From the NCBI GenBank assembly GCA_049964535.1, contig JBMFXG010000001.1:1-49808 (forward strand): DNA of 49,808 nucleotides, given 5' to 3'. Both the position numbers and the translations under genes were made by a program. Shown piece by piece: positions 16,399 to 25,151 of the stretch (positions are counted from its first letter, which is position 1; the number at the start of each line of letters is the position of its first letter). The DNA comes from JAJYZP01 sp049964535. GTDB taxonomy: Bacteria; Actinomycetota; Acidimicrobiia; Acidimicrobiales; Acidimicrobiaceae. The notes beneath the pieces are model-generated. The model was not told the DNA's origin. It saw only the letters and a list, made by a program, of their open reading frames with translations, and ran no database searches.

Positions 16399-17376
16399 AT
16401 GGTTTTTCCACAGTCACGCCCTCGAAGACTGCGGGCCACAGCAGCGGTCCGCTCACTGGTATCAGAGACGACTTTGAAGTCGTCGGATCTTATTGCGCCA
16501 CTCTTTGTTGCTGAAGGTATCGACCAGCCTCGGGAGATCCCCTCGCTTCCTGGGGTCTTCCAGCATACGGTCTCGTCGCTTCTGCACGAGACTCAGAAGC
16601 TGCTAGAGGTGGGTGTACGAGCGGTGATGCTCTTCGGAGTCCCTTTGACGAAAGATCAGACTGGATCCGGAGCGTGGGCACCTGATGGGCTTGTACAACA
16701 GTCTCTTAGTGCATTGCGTCAGGAGTTTGGTGATGAGCTCGTCCTTATGAGTGATCTCTGCCTAGACGAGTACACCGATCATGGGCACTGTGGCGTGGTC
16801 CGAGACGACGGATCGGTCGATAACGATGCCACGCTCCGGTTATACGCCCGCACAGCTCTGGCTCAGGCGAGGGCGGGTGCCACGATGGTAGCGCCGTCTG
16901 GCATGATGGATGGTCAGGTAGGAGCGATACGAGAGGCATTAGATGCGGAAGGGTTGAGCGAGGTGGGGATAGTGGCCTATTCGGTCAAGTACGCTTCAGC
17001 GCTCTATGGTCCGTTTCGAGACGCGGTGAACGTTGCAATTGCTAACGGGGGAGATCGACGCTCGTATCAGCAAGACTTTCACAATATCCATGACGCTCGA
17101 CGCGAGGTCCTGCTCGACATCGATGAGGGTGCCGACATGGTTATGGTGAAGCCTGCCGTGACGTATCTGGACGTTATCGCCAAAGTGCGGGAGTTCGTTG
17201 ACGTTCCAGTGTTGGCCTATCATGTGTCTGGGGAGTATGCAATGATTCAGGCCGCTGCTCGTCAAGGTTGGATCGACGGTCAAGCGGTTGCGCTGGAGCA
17301 GCTCGTGGCGGTACGCAGGGCGGGAGCGACGGCGGTACTGACGTACTTTGCTGGAGAGCTCGCCCCGCTGCTTTGA
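16399..17376 (+). CDS. hemB: Porphobilinogen synthase (5-aminolevulinate dehydratase)
   Basis: Condenses two 5-aminolevulinates to porphobilinogen. Both active-site lysines are visible: Lys197 in VAYSVKYAS and Lys251 in MVMVKPAVTYLD. The metal region SDLCLDEYTDHGHCGV keeps Cys121 and Cys131 but has Asp at 123 where the classical zinc enzyme has Cys. To my knowledge this mixed type is usual for Actinobacteria. The 325-residue length is normal. The ATG at 16399 is preceded by GAGAG. A 186-base gap from the cobA-hemD gene could hold a separate promoter. Confidence 0.97.
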   Translation: MVFPQSRPRRLRATAAVRSLVSETTLKSSDLIAPLFVAEGIDQPREIPSLPGVFQHTVSSLLHETQKLLEVGVRAVMLFGVPLTKDQTGSGAWAPDGLVQQSLSALRQEFGDELVLMSDLCLDEYTDHGHCGVVRDDGSVDNDATLRLYARTALAQARAGATMVAPSGMMDGQVGAIREALDAEGLSEVGIVAYSVKYASALYGPFRDAVNVAIANGGDRRSYQQDFHNIHDARREVLLDIDEGADMVMVKPAVTYLDVIAKVREFVDVPVLAYHVSGEYAMIQAAARQGWIDGQAVALEQLVAVRRAGATAVLTYFAGELAPLL

Positions 17377-17462
17377 GAGGAACGTTTGCTCTGGGTTGCG
17401 GAGGATCTGTTGCTGATCGACGAAGTGTAGAACTGGCTGCGATCTTGGGAAAGGTTTGATTG

Positions 17463-18755
17463 ATGGATGAGCAAACGCGAACGAATGCAGCGCTATTTGA
17501 GCGGGCGCAGAGGGTAATTCCGGGCGGGGTGAACTCGCCGGTACGCTCCTTCGCCTCTGTCGGAGGTACGCCGTACTGTGTGGCGATGGGCCGAGGGTCG
17601 ACGGTGACCGATATCGAGGGACGACGATATCTCGACTATGTGCAGTCCTATGGAGCCTCAATTCTTGGTCACGGTGATCCTCGGGTCGTCACTGCGATCT
17701 CTGAGGCAGCGGCCCGAGGCGCGACATTCGGTGCACCAACGGAAGGTGAGGTTCTGCTCGCCGAAGCCATCGTGGAGCGTGTTCCTGGAGTCGATAAGGT
17801 TCGACTAGTCTCCTCCGGCACGGAGGCAACGATGACTGCGATTCGCCTGGCGCGCGGTTACACAGAGCGGTCGCTCATCGTCAAGTTCGACGGTTGTTAC
17901 CACGGTCACTCCGACGCGCTCTTGGCGTCTGCTGGTTCCGGTGTAGCATCACTGGGTATCTCGGGCTCTGCCGGCGTGCCTGCTGCTGCGGTCTCAGAGA
18001 CACTCGTGGTTCCCTATAACGTCGTTCCCGAACTGACGCGCGAGGTAGCTGCGGTGATCGTGGAGCCCGTCGCGGCGAATATGGGCCTTGTTCTTCCGGT
18101 AGAAGGGTTTCTCGAGGGCCTCCGAGCAGAGTGCGATCGAGTTGGTGCGCTGCTCATTTTCGACGAGGTGATAACGGGATTCCGGGTAGCAAGGGGCGGA
18201 GCGATTGAGTATTTCGGGGTTCGGCCCGATCTTGTAACCTATGGCAAGGTGATTGGAGGTGGCCTTCCAATTGGTGCGCTAGCGGGTAAGGCAGAGGTTA
18301 TGGAAGCACTCGCTCCGAGCGGCCCGGTGTACCAGGCAGGGACCTTGTCGGGTAATCCATTGGCCACGGCTGCGGGGCGCACGGTGTTGGAGCTTCTCGA
18401 TGCCGAGGCCTACGAAATGCTGAGCGGAAGGGCGTCTCAACTCTCAGACGAGCTCGTCAAGGTGATCCGAGAGGCAGGGGTAGCGGTTCAAGTGCCCCAC
18501 TTTTCGTCGCTCTTGGGTATTTTCTTCGGCGATTCCGTGGTCACCAACTATGCAGAGGCTCGGGACAGTGTTGAGCTGGGGCTCTATCCCGCCTTCTTTC
18601 ACGGAATGCTCGATCGCGGTATTGCACTAGCTCCTGGTCCATTTGAGGTCCTCTTCCCCTCGCTTGCTCACACACCGGCTGAGATCGAACGAACGATAGA
18701 CGTTGCCTCCGCGGTCGCTCATGGTCTCATGGACAAGAGCGCGACGCTCGATTGA
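17463..18755 (+). CDS. hemL: Glutamate-1-semialdehyde 2,1-aminomutase
   Basis: PLP enzyme that makes 5-aminolevulinate from glutamate-1-semialdehyde, acting directly after HemA. RVIPGGVNSPVRSF is the N-terminal family signature. SSGTEATMTAIRLAR and DGCYHGHSD bind cofactor and substrate, LIFDEVITGFR holds the PLP-pairing Asp, and Lys262 in YGKVIGGGLPIGA forms the Schiff base. The protein has 430 residues from the ATG at 17463. A TTG one codon upstream is possible but less likely. A GGGAAAGG stretch lies just upstream. It is the last gene of the haem cluster and convergent with the next gene. Confidence 0.97.
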   Translation: MDEQTRTNAALFERAQRVIPGGVNSPVRSFASVGGTPYCVAMGRGSTVTDIEGRRYLDYVQSYGASILGHGDPRVVTAISEAAARGATFGAPTEGEVLLAEAIVERVPGVDKVRLVSSGTEATMTAIRLARGYTERSLIVKFDGCYHGHSDALLASAGSGVASLGISGSAGVPAAAVSETLVVPYNVVPELTREVAAVIVEPVAANMGLVLPVEGFLEGLRAECDRVGALLIFDEVITGFRVARGGAIEYFGVRPDLVTYGKVIGGGLPIGALAGKAEVMEALAPSGPVYQAGTLSGNPLATAAGRTVLELLDAEAYEMLSGRASQLSDELVKVIREAGVAVQVPHFSSLLGIFFGDSVVTNYAEARDSVELGLYPAFFHGMLDRGIALAPGPFEVLFPSLAHTPAEIERTIDVASAVAHGLMDKSATLD

Positions 18756-18866
18756 GGCCTCTCTCAGCCGCCGCAGGCAACGGGTTCCGAGCTCGTGATG
18801 ATAGCGAGATCGATCCACCAAGTCCTCTGATGGGCCTCCAAACGCTTGACTCTCGTCCTTGGATTC

Positions 18867-20174
18867 TTAGCGTCGTGCTGCGGTTTTGGGGCCCGTTGGG
18901 AGCGCTCTGGTAACCGCATCGTAGAGGTACTCGGGCACTCCCTTGCCCTGGTCGCGCATGAGGTTTGCCATGATGCGAACCGTGAGTCCCATGAGTTTTG
19001 GGTCCCGCATCGCCACCCAGATAGCGGGGCCCATGATGCGTGGCTCAGAGATCAGTCGAACAAAACGTCTGGCTACGCGGTAGTAGGTTCCATACTGGCG
19101 TCGAAGTAGCTCTTCAAATCGATCGAGCTCGTTGTGATCGCCCTTTTCGAGTGCTCGTGCGATAACGTCAGCGGCCAACTTCCCAGTCTCATACGCATAC
19201 GAGATGCCTTCACCGTTGAAGGGGTTAATCGAGCCTGCTGCGTCCCCGATGACGAGGTAGTTTGGGCCACGTTGGGGTGATACGGAGTGGCCCATCTGGA
19301 GCTTGCCGCCGGTTGGGGGTCCGCAGAGTGTCTTTGGTGACAGACCCCAAGACGGAGGGGCGCCTTCAACGAAGCGAGCGAGGGCATCGGTCGTGTTGAT
19401 AGATCGCCACCGTTCGCTATTGGAGAGGAGCCCAAACCCGACGTTGACTCGTCCGTTCCCAAGTGGAAAGATCCAACCGTATCCAGGCATAATCGCGCCG
19501 CTCGAGTCACGTAGGTCCATGTGGGACTCTATCCAAGGTTCGTTTGAGCGAGGGCTTTCGTAGTAGCCGCGAATTGCTAACCCCATGGGTTCGGAACGAT
19601 CACGTTGAACTCCAAGGGTTCGTGCGATTCGAGCGTTCGAGCCTTCGGCGAGGACGTAGTACTGTGCACGGACTTCGGAGAGAGAACCGTCGTCTACATT
19701 CTTCACCGTCAGCGCAGTGATTGCACCGCCCTCTTGGTCAACACCGACTACTTCATGATGGGTCAGTATGGTTGCACCAACCTCGCTCGCTCGGTTCGCA
19801 ACGGCGTGATCGAGTTCGGATCGAGTAACCACGTAGCCGTAGTCGGGAAAGTTTGGGTGCTGAGGCCAAGGAAGCTCAAAGGAGCGACCATACGCCGCAA
19901 CACGGAGGCCCAGGTAGCGGTGCTTGGTCGTAAGGAACTCTCCGAGCCCCATTGCTTCGAGGGCGACGACGGAACGAGGGGTCAGCCCATCACCACAGGT
20001 CTTGTCCCGAGGAAAGGTCTTTTTTTCAAGTGCGAGTACTTCGATGTCGCGTAGAGACAGCCAGTACGCGCAGGCCGCACCGGATGGTCCGCTGCCAACG
20101 ATAGCGACCCGACACTGTACCTGAGAGATAGCCATTCCACTAAAGCTAGGGTCGACTGATGAATGCTCGGCCAC
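18867..20174 (-). CDS. Geranylgeranyl-reductase-family FAD oxidoreductase (probable menaquinone side-chain reductase)
   Basis: Flavoprotein of 435 residues. The FAD-binding GSGPSGAACAYWLS lies near residue 27, followed by the family motif FPRDKTCGDGLTPRSV near 58. The second FAD motif GDAAGSINPFNGEGISYAYETG lies near residue 307. Relatives saturate isoprenoid double bonds. In actinobacteria the version next to the nuo or menaquinone genes (MenJ-type) reduces the menaquinone side chain, which fits its position divergent from the complex I operon. The GTG at 20174 gives the longest product. An ATG 13 codons later (near 20135) is an equally good start, because the dinucleotide fold begins soon after it. 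Confidence 0.85.
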   Translation of the reverse strand: MAEHSSVDPSFSGMAISQVQCRVAIVGSGPSGAACAYWLSLRDIEVLALEKKTFPRDKTCGDGLTPRSVVALEAMGLGEFLTTKHRYLGLRVAAYGRSFELPWPQHPNFPDYGYVVTRSELDHAVANRASEVGATILTHHEVVGVDQEGGAITALTVKNVDDGSLSEVRAQYYVLAEGSNARIARTLGVQRDRSEPMGLAIRGYYESPRSNEPWIESHMDLRDSSGAIMPGYGWIFPLGNGRVNVGFGLLSNSERWRSINTTDALARFVEGAPPSWGLSPKTLCGPPTGGKLQMGHSVSPQRGPNYLVIGDAAGSINPFNGEGISYAYETGKLAADVIARALEKGDHNELDRFEELLRRQYGTYYRVARRFVRLISEPRIMGPAIWVAMRDPKLMGLTVRIMANLMRDQGKGVPEYLYDAVTRALPTGPKTAARR

Positions 20175-20354
20175 TGTCTTGGTGCTCAGTTTTAATCTAA
20201 AGTCGACCGACCGCAGGGTGACTCAGAGAGTTCCATGGTAAGCGCACTAGGGTAGTGGATTTGTTACGTCGGTCAATCTTTGCAAAGATAGATGTGGCCG
20301 GTTGGCGACCGATCGTTCGGCGCGACTGCGGGACGTGAAAGAAGGCGAGGGTCT
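20175..20354. promoter_or_regulatory. Control region of the nuo operon and divergent reductase gene
   Basis: 180 bases between divergent genes must contain both promoters. The outstanding element is a perfect 14-bp palindrome at 20276-20289. No strong -35/-10 pair could be chosen by eye. Confidence 0.5.
20276..20289. promoter_or_regulatory. Perfect 14-bp palindrome (operator candidate)
   Basis: ATCTTTGCAAAGAT equals its own reverse complement. It lies about 65 bases upstream of the nuoA start codon, in an A/T-richer patch. This is the right size and place for a dimeric regulator of the 14-gene nuo operon. It does not match the Rex or FNR consensus. No second exact copy was noticed in the window. 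Confidence 0.45.
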
Positions 20355-20774
20355 ATGTCTCAATACTTACCGATCGTGGTCATGGCGATCTTGGCCTCGA
20401 TCTTCGCTGCGGGTTCGTTCATTGCCTCGGGTATTTTTGCTCCGAAGCGACCCACTGCCGCAAAGAGCGCTCCGTATGAGTGCGGTATCGTTCCGCGACG
20501 CGGCCCGGCCCAGCGGTTCCCCGTACGGTTCTACCTTGTTGCCATGATCTTTATCATCTTTGATATCGAGATCGTCTTCCTCTACCCTTGGGCCGTCGCC
20601 TTTCATCAACTCTCGACCTTTGGATTCGTTGAAGTGCTAGTGTTTGCCGTTGCGGTCTTCTCCTCGTTTGTCTATCTCGTTGGAAATGGCGCTCTCGACT
20701 GGGGGCCGAAGAAGCGTCTCCAACCCCTGGTTGAAGACGAGACCGAGTCGATCTCCTCCGAGCTCGTGGCGTAG
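20355..20774 (+). CDS. nuoA: NADH-quinone oxidoreductase subunit A
   Basis: Small membrane subunit of complex I (139 residues) with three helices. APYECGIVPRRGPAQRFPVRFYLVAM and IIFDIEIVFLYPWAV are the diagnostic segments, including the conserved Cys in the loop and the acidic residues of helix 2. The ATG at 20355 is chosen over upstream starts because AAGGCGAGG precedes it and the family begins near this point. It is the first gene of the nuoA-N operon, 7 bases ahead of nuoB. Confidence 0.96.
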   Translation: MSQYLPIVVMAILASIFAAGSFIASGIFAPKRPTAAKSAPYECGIVPRRGPAQRFPVRFYLVAMIFIIFDIEIVFLYPWAVAFHQLSTFGFVEVLVFAVAVFSSFVYLVGNGALDWGPKKRLQPLVEDETESISSELVA

Positions 20775-20781
20775 GCGTAGC

Positions 20782-21378
20782 ATGGGACTTGAAGACCTCA
20801 ACCATAATTTCCTGACAGGACAGCTCGAGAATCTCGTCAAGTGGGCGAGATACAACTCGATGTGGCCTGCAACGTTTGGACTCGCTTGCTGCGCTATTGA
20901 GATGATGAGTGCTGGAGCAGCCGACTTCGATCTGGCCCGTTTTGGTATGGAGGTCTTTAGGGCCTCTCCTCGACAGGCAGATCTCATGATCGTAGCTGGG
21001 CGAGTATCGCAGAAAATGGCGCCGGTTCTGCGGCAGGTGTACGACCAGATGATGGAGCCGAAGTGGGTGATCTCCATGGGAGTCTGCGCGTCCTCGGGTG
21101 GCATGTTCAATAACTACGCCATCGTTCAGGGGGTCGACCAGATCGTACCCGTGGATGTCTACGCTCCGGGATGTCCTCCAGGACCTGAGACCTTGATCCA
21201 CGCAATTCTCACCTTGCATGAGGCCGTGCGTACTGGGGAGCTGACCAAGCGGCGAGAGCGTAGTGGTCAAGGGGCGGAGCTGACCGTGGCCGATCAGACC
21301 ATTCGAAGTATGCCGACGAAGACCGGCATTACCGCCATTCGGCCGTATGCGGCAGCGAAGGAGGGCGGCTCAGAGTGA
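20782..21378 (+). CDS. nuoB: NADH-quinone oxidoreductase subunit B
   Basis: Peripheral-arm subunit that carries the terminal iron-sulphur cluster N2 next to the quinone site. All four ligands are visible: the tandem Cys36-Cys37 in GLACCAIEMM, Cys102 in GVCASSGG and Cys131 in PGCPPGPE. The 198-residue length includes a C-terminal tail of about 40 residues. The ATG at 20782 matches the family start. Its 3' end overlaps nuoC by 4 bases. Confidence 0.97.
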   Translation: MGLEDLNHNFLTGQLENLVKWARYNSMWPATFGLACCAIEMMSAGAADFDLARFGMEVFRASPRQADLMIVAGRVSQKMAPVLRQVYDQMMEPKWVISMGVCASSGGMFNNYAIVQGVDQIVPVDVYAPGCPPGPETLIHAILTLHEAVRTGELTKRRERSGQGAELTVADQTIRSMPTKTGITAIRPYAAAKEGGSE

Positions 21379-21824
21379 GAGCAGTACCACCGGTAGATTA
21401 CGTGACTCGAGAGGACTACTACGAGTCGGTCGAACGATTGCGTGACGAGGGTTTTGAGACCTGTGCCGATCTGACAGTCGTCGACTATCTCGACTTCGAA
21501 CCGGAGCGGACTCTACCCTTAGGACTAGTCGGGGAACGATTCGAGCTCGTTGTCTCGCTCCTGTCCGTGCAGCGACGAGAGCGACGCCGTCTTCGGGTCC
21601 AGGTACCTGAGTCAGATCTCAGTGTCTCGTCAATTTTCCAGCTCTACCCCGGCGTAGAGGCTATGGAACGAGAGGCGTATGACATGTTCGGAGTGATCTT
21701 TGAAGGGCATCCAGACCTCTCGAGGATCTTGATGCCAGAGGGATGGGAGGGCCATCCGCTCCGAAAGGACTACTCCGTTGGGCGAGTGCCGGTGCAGTTC
21801 AAAGATGTGAGGTCGACGCGATGA
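21375..21824 (+). CDS. nuoC: NADH-quinone oxidoreductase subunit C
   Basis: Hydrophilic 30-kDa-type subunit of the peripheral arm (149 residues). YPGVEAMEREAYDMFGVIFEGHPDLSRILMPEGWEGHPLRKDY is split here as its key parts: AMEREAYDMFG, HPDLSRILMP and WEGHPLRKDY, the family signature near the C-terminus. It is shorter at the N-terminus than many homologues. The GTG start overlaps the nuoB stop, and its own stop overlaps the nuoD ATG, so translation of B, C and D is coupled. Confidence 0.94.
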   Translation: MRAVPPVDYVTREDYYESVERLRDEGFETCADLTVVDYLDFEPERTLPLGLVGERFELVVSLLSVQRRERRRLRVQVPESDLSVSSIFQLYPGVEAMEREAYDMFGVIFEGHPDLSRILMPEGWEGHPLRKDYSVGRVPVQFKDVRSTR

Positions 21825-23212
21825 GCCGTGTTCACGATATTCGCAGCAAGAAGGAGAATCCGGGTCTCGACGAGAATGCTGACCGAGAGAGGGTGATCTT
21901 GCTGAGTGAGACCTTTGAGGGCACTCAGGAGATGACTGAGCGGTCAGGAACGGGAGCGGTCGAGCTGGCAAAGCAGTACGGTGCGACGCTGCGGGTTCCA
22001 GAGAGCGAGGCGATAGACCTCGACGTTGATGAAGTACCGGTCGGAGAGGACCAGACGATGATCATCAACATGGGTCCACAGCACCCTTCCACCCATGGCG
22101 TGCTTCGTATCATGATGGAGCTTGAAGGAGAGACAGTACTACGTACGAAGCCGGTGATTGGATACCTTCATACCGGGATGGAGAAGACTGCGGAGGGTCT
22201 GACCTACTTACAGGGTTCCACCAACGTAACCCGCATGGATTACCTCTCCCCGCTCCATAACGAGCTCGTCTTTTCGCTCGCCGTTGAGTCGTTGATGGAT
22301 ATCGAGATACCGCCGCGTGCTACCTGGATTCGCATGCTCCTCGTAGAGCTCAATCGGATCTCCTCGCACATTATGTGGATGGCGACCAATGGCATGGACC
22401 TTGGATCCACTTCCATGATGATCTATGGGTTTCGAGAGCGGGAGTTTATCTTGACCTTCCTCGAGAAGGTGACCGGGCTCCGGATGAACCATAACTTTAT
22501 TCGACCGGGAGGTGTAGCTGCAGATCTTCCAGATGGTTGGTATGACGATGTCGTTCTGATCTGTGAGACGCTGCCACCGAGGGTCGCAGAGTACCAAGAG
22601 CTGCTGACCGGGCAACCGATCTTTCGTCAGCGAGTAGACGGAGTCGGCATTATTACCCAAGAGCAAGCTCTGGCACTGTCGGCGACGGGACCGATCCTTC
22701 GTTCTACTGGACTCCCGTGGGATCTTCGTAAGACCATGCCGTACCTCTACTACGACCAGGTCGACTTCGATGTGATCGTCGGTAGCGTCGGAGATACCTA
22801 CGACCGTTACTCAATCCGTTTGAACGAGATTCTGGAATCGATACGCATTATCGAACAGATCGTTGAACTCATGCCCGAAGGCGAGTACAAGGCCATAGAT
22901 GGAAAGGTGACACCGCCACCACGGGCTCGAATTGACGAGTCTATGGAGGCCCTCATTCATCACTTCAAGCTCTTCACCGAGGGGTTCAAGGTGCCGGCGG
23001 GTGAGAACTACGTTGCCATTGAATCACCGAGAGGGGAACTTGGGTGCTACATCGTGTCTGACGGCAGTGCGCGTCCGTATCGCTTGCATGTTCGAGCTCC
23101 GAGTTTTGTGAACCTTCAGAGTTTGCCCGTGCTGTTGCACGGTGGGCTGATCGCCGATGCGATCGCTGTGATCTCCTCGGTCGATCCCGTCATGGGGGAG
23201 GTCGATCGTTAG
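21821..23212 (+). CDS. nuoD: NADH-quinone oxidoreductase subunit D
   Basis: 49-kDa-type subunit (463 residues) that forms the quinone-binding cavity with NuoB. NMGPQHPSTHGVLRIMMEL contains the conserved His residues of the quinone site. GYLHTGMEKTAE, MDYLSPLHNELVFSLAVE and the C-terminal ESPRGELGCYIVSDG are characteristic. An N-terminal extension of about 80 acidic residues precedes the core. The ATG at 21821 is chosen because it overlaps the nuoC stop (ATGA). Confidence 0.97.
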   Translation: MSRVHDIRSKKENPGLDENADRERVILLSETFEGTQEMTERSGTGAVELAKQYGATLRVPESEAIDLDVDEVPVGEDQTMIINMGPQHPSTHGVLRIMMELEGETVLRTKPVIGYLHTGMEKTAEGLTYLQGSTNVTRMDYLSPLHNELVFSLAVESLMDIEIPPRATWIRMLLVELNRISSHIMWMATNGMDLGSTSMMIYGFREREFILTFLEKVTGLRMNHNFIRPGGVAADLPDGWYDDVVLICETLPPRVAEYQELLTGQPIFRQRVDGVGIITQEQALALSATGPILRSTGLPWDLRKTMPYLYYDQVDFDVIVGSVGDTYDRYSIRLNEILESIRIIEQIVELMPEGEYKAIDGKVTPPPRARIDESMEALIHHFKLFTEGFKVPAGENYVAIESPRGELGCYIVSDGSARPYRLHVRAPSFVNLQSLPVLLHGGLIADAIAVISSVDPVMGEVDR

Positions 23213-23844
23213 TGGGTTATTTCAATGCGGAGAATCGAGTACGAGCAGAGGCGCTCGTAGAGCTCTATCCAGAGGCCCGCTCAGCGACTATTCCACTCTG
23301 CCACCTAGCACAAGAGCAGGGTGGTTATCTGAGCAAGGAGGCCATGGCAGAGATAGCCGAACTGACGAAGACTAGCCCGGTTGAGGTTTTGGGTGCTGCG
23401 AGCTTCTATGACATGTTGCATACCGAACCTGTCGGAACGTACCTAGTGGGGGTGTGCACCAACATCGCTTGCCTACTGCAGGGGGGCGAGGAGCTCTTGG
23501 AGAGTGCCAAGGAGGTCTTTGGAGTAGAGGTGGGCGAGACCACCGAGGATGGAAAATTCACTCTTGAAGAAGTGGAGTGCTTGGCACTGTGTGATCAAGC
23601 ACCGTGTGCGGTGGTCAACTATCGCTACTTCGGATCGCTCGATAGGGCGGCCTTAGAGCGCCTTCGTGACGACCTTGTTGCTGGGCGATACTCTGAAACC
23701 GTTCCGCCCCATGGCACACTCAATCGGGTCGAGCGTCATGCACCTCCGATGATTCCGATGGACGAGATCGACGAAGAGCGTCGCCGCTTTGATGAGCAGC
23801 GGCGTCTGCGGGCCCAGGAAAAAGAAGGGAGTCGAGACGCGTGA
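23212..23844 (+). CDS. nuoE: NADH-quinone oxidoreductase subunit E
   Basis: 24-kDa-type thioredoxin-fold subunit that carries the [2Fe-2S] cluster N1a. The ligands are Cys82 and Cys87 in VCTNIACLL and Cys123 and Cys127 in CLALCDQAPC. A proline/arginine-rich C-terminal tail of about 50 residues extends past the usual end. The GTG start shares one base with the nuoD stop, and the stop region overlaps nuoF by 4 bases. Confidence 0.96.
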   Translation: MGYFNAENRVRAEALVELYPEARSATIPLCHLAQEQGGYLSKEAMAEIAELTKTSPVEVLGAASFYDMLHTEPVGTYLVGVCTNIACLLQGGEELLESAKEVFGVEVGETTEDGKFTLEEVECLALCDQAPCAVVNYRYFGSLDRAALERLRDDLVAGRYSETVPPHGTLNRVERHAPPMIPMDEIDEERRRFDEQRRLRAQEKEGSRDA

Positions 23845-25151
23845 ACGATGCACCGACACCAACGCTGATCGTGAGTGCTCGACGAGATCTTGAGAATTCG
23901 TGGACGAAGGAGCAGTATCTAGCGACCGGTGGTTATCAGGCGCTGAGAAAGGCGCTGCTCGAGATGACTCCAGAAGAGGTTCACGCTGAGGTCTTGACCT
24001 CAAACCTCTTGGGTCGAGGTGGAGCTGGATTTGAGGCAGGTCGCAAGTGGTCGATGCTCAAACCGTCGCTTCGGCGATACCTCGTCGTCAACGGTGACGA
24101 AAGCGAGCCTGCGACCTTTAAAGACCATATGCTCATTGAGAGAGACCCGCATCAACTGGTTGAAGGTTCGATTATCGCAGCGTATGCGATTGGTGCCTCT
24201 CGAGCGTTTATCTTCATTCGTGGCGAGTTTGCTTTGGGGCTGGAACGGGTGAGCCAAGCCATCAACGAGGCATATGAGATTGGGGCACTTGGTCGTAACA
24301 TCTTTGGATCCGGTTTCTCGTTAGATCTGGTCCTCCACCCTGGCGCAGGTGCGTACATCTGTGGGGAAGAGACTGCGTTGCTGGAATCTCTCGAGGGCAA
24401 GCGCGGATTTCCGAGAATTAAGCCACCGTACTTTCCGGCAGTGATTGGGCTGTACGGAGAGCCCACGATTGTGAACAACGTTGAGACCATGTCGAACCTA
24501 CCGTGGATAGTTCTCAACGGAGGGGCCGCCTTCGCCGCCCTAGGGGTTGGCCGATCAACTGGGACCCGACTCTTTGCGCTCTCTGGGCATGTCAATAGAC
24601 CTGGAAACTACGAACTCGAAATGGCGAAGAGTACGTTCAGAGACCTCATTGAAGATCCAAAGCTTGGAGGGGGCGTCCGCTTCGGTCGTAAGGTCAAAGC
24701 GATTATTCCGGGTGGAGTCTCTGCACCTTGGTTCGGTCCTGATCAGTTAGACCTCCCGTTGTCGCAAGACGATGTAGCGAAGGCCGGCTCGATGCTCGGA
24801 TCTGGCTCCATCATTGTGATGGACGACACCACCTGTATGGTACGCGCTGCGTGGCGAATCTCAAGGTTCTTCAAGAGAGAGTCGTGTGGACAGTGCACAC
24901 CGTGTCGTGAAGGGTCGAACTGGATCGAGAAGATCATGGAACGGATCGAAGCCGGAGCTGGCCGAGAGGAAGACCTCGATCTCTTGTGGGATCTCTGCGA
25001 CAACATCGTTCCCGGCGTTAGCTGGCCTCCGGCACAAACGACGATCTGCGTACTAGGACCTTCTATCCCTTCGTCGGTCGCTGTTGGAATCACAATGTTT
25101 CGAGATGAGTTTTTAATGCACGTGAAAGAGGGAGGATGTCCCTTTGACTGA
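23841..25151 (+). CDS. nuoF: NADH-quinone oxidoreductase subunit F
   Basis: 51-kDa-type subunit (436 residues) that binds NADH and FMN and starts electron transfer. The glycine-rich loop GRGGAGFEAGRKWS is at residues 58-71, and VVNGDESEP and GAGAYICGEETALLESLEG form the flavin site. Cluster N3 ligands are Cys349, Cys352 and Cys355 in ESCGQCTPCREG and Cys403. The start is GTG at 23841, overlapping nuoE (GTGA). Confidence 0.97.
   Translation: MNDAPTPTLIVSARRDLENSWTKEQYLATGGYQALRKALLEMTPEEVHAEVLTSNLLGRGGAGFEAGRKWSMLKPSLRRYLVVNGDESEPATFKDHMLIERDPHQLVEGSIIAAYAIGASRAFIFIRGEFALGLERVSQAINEAYEIGALGRNIFGSGFSLDLVLHPGAGAYICGEETALLESLEGKRGFPRIKPPYFPAVIGLYGEPTIVNNVETMSNLPWIVLNGGAAFAALGVGRSTGTRLFALSGHVNRPGNYELEMAKSTFRDLIEDPKLGGGVRFGRKVKAIIPGGVSAPWFGPDQLDLPLSQDDVAKAGSMLGSGSIIVMDDTTCMVRAAWRISRFFKRESCGQCTPCREGSNWIEKIMERIEAGAGREEDLDLLWDLCDNIVPGVSWPPAQTTICVLGPSIPSSVAVGITMFRDEFLMHVKEGGCPFD

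Noticed and set aside
16399..17376. HemB metal-site change (Asp at the second zinc-cysteine position) as a novelty
   Set aside because: To my knowledge this mixed Cys/Asp pattern is usual in actinobacterial HemB, so it is not noteworthy.
20175..20354. Rex- or FNR-type operator ahead of nuoA
   Set aside because: The visible palindrome ATCTTTGCAAAGAT does not match the TTGTGAA-TTCACAA or TTGAT-ATCAA consensus.
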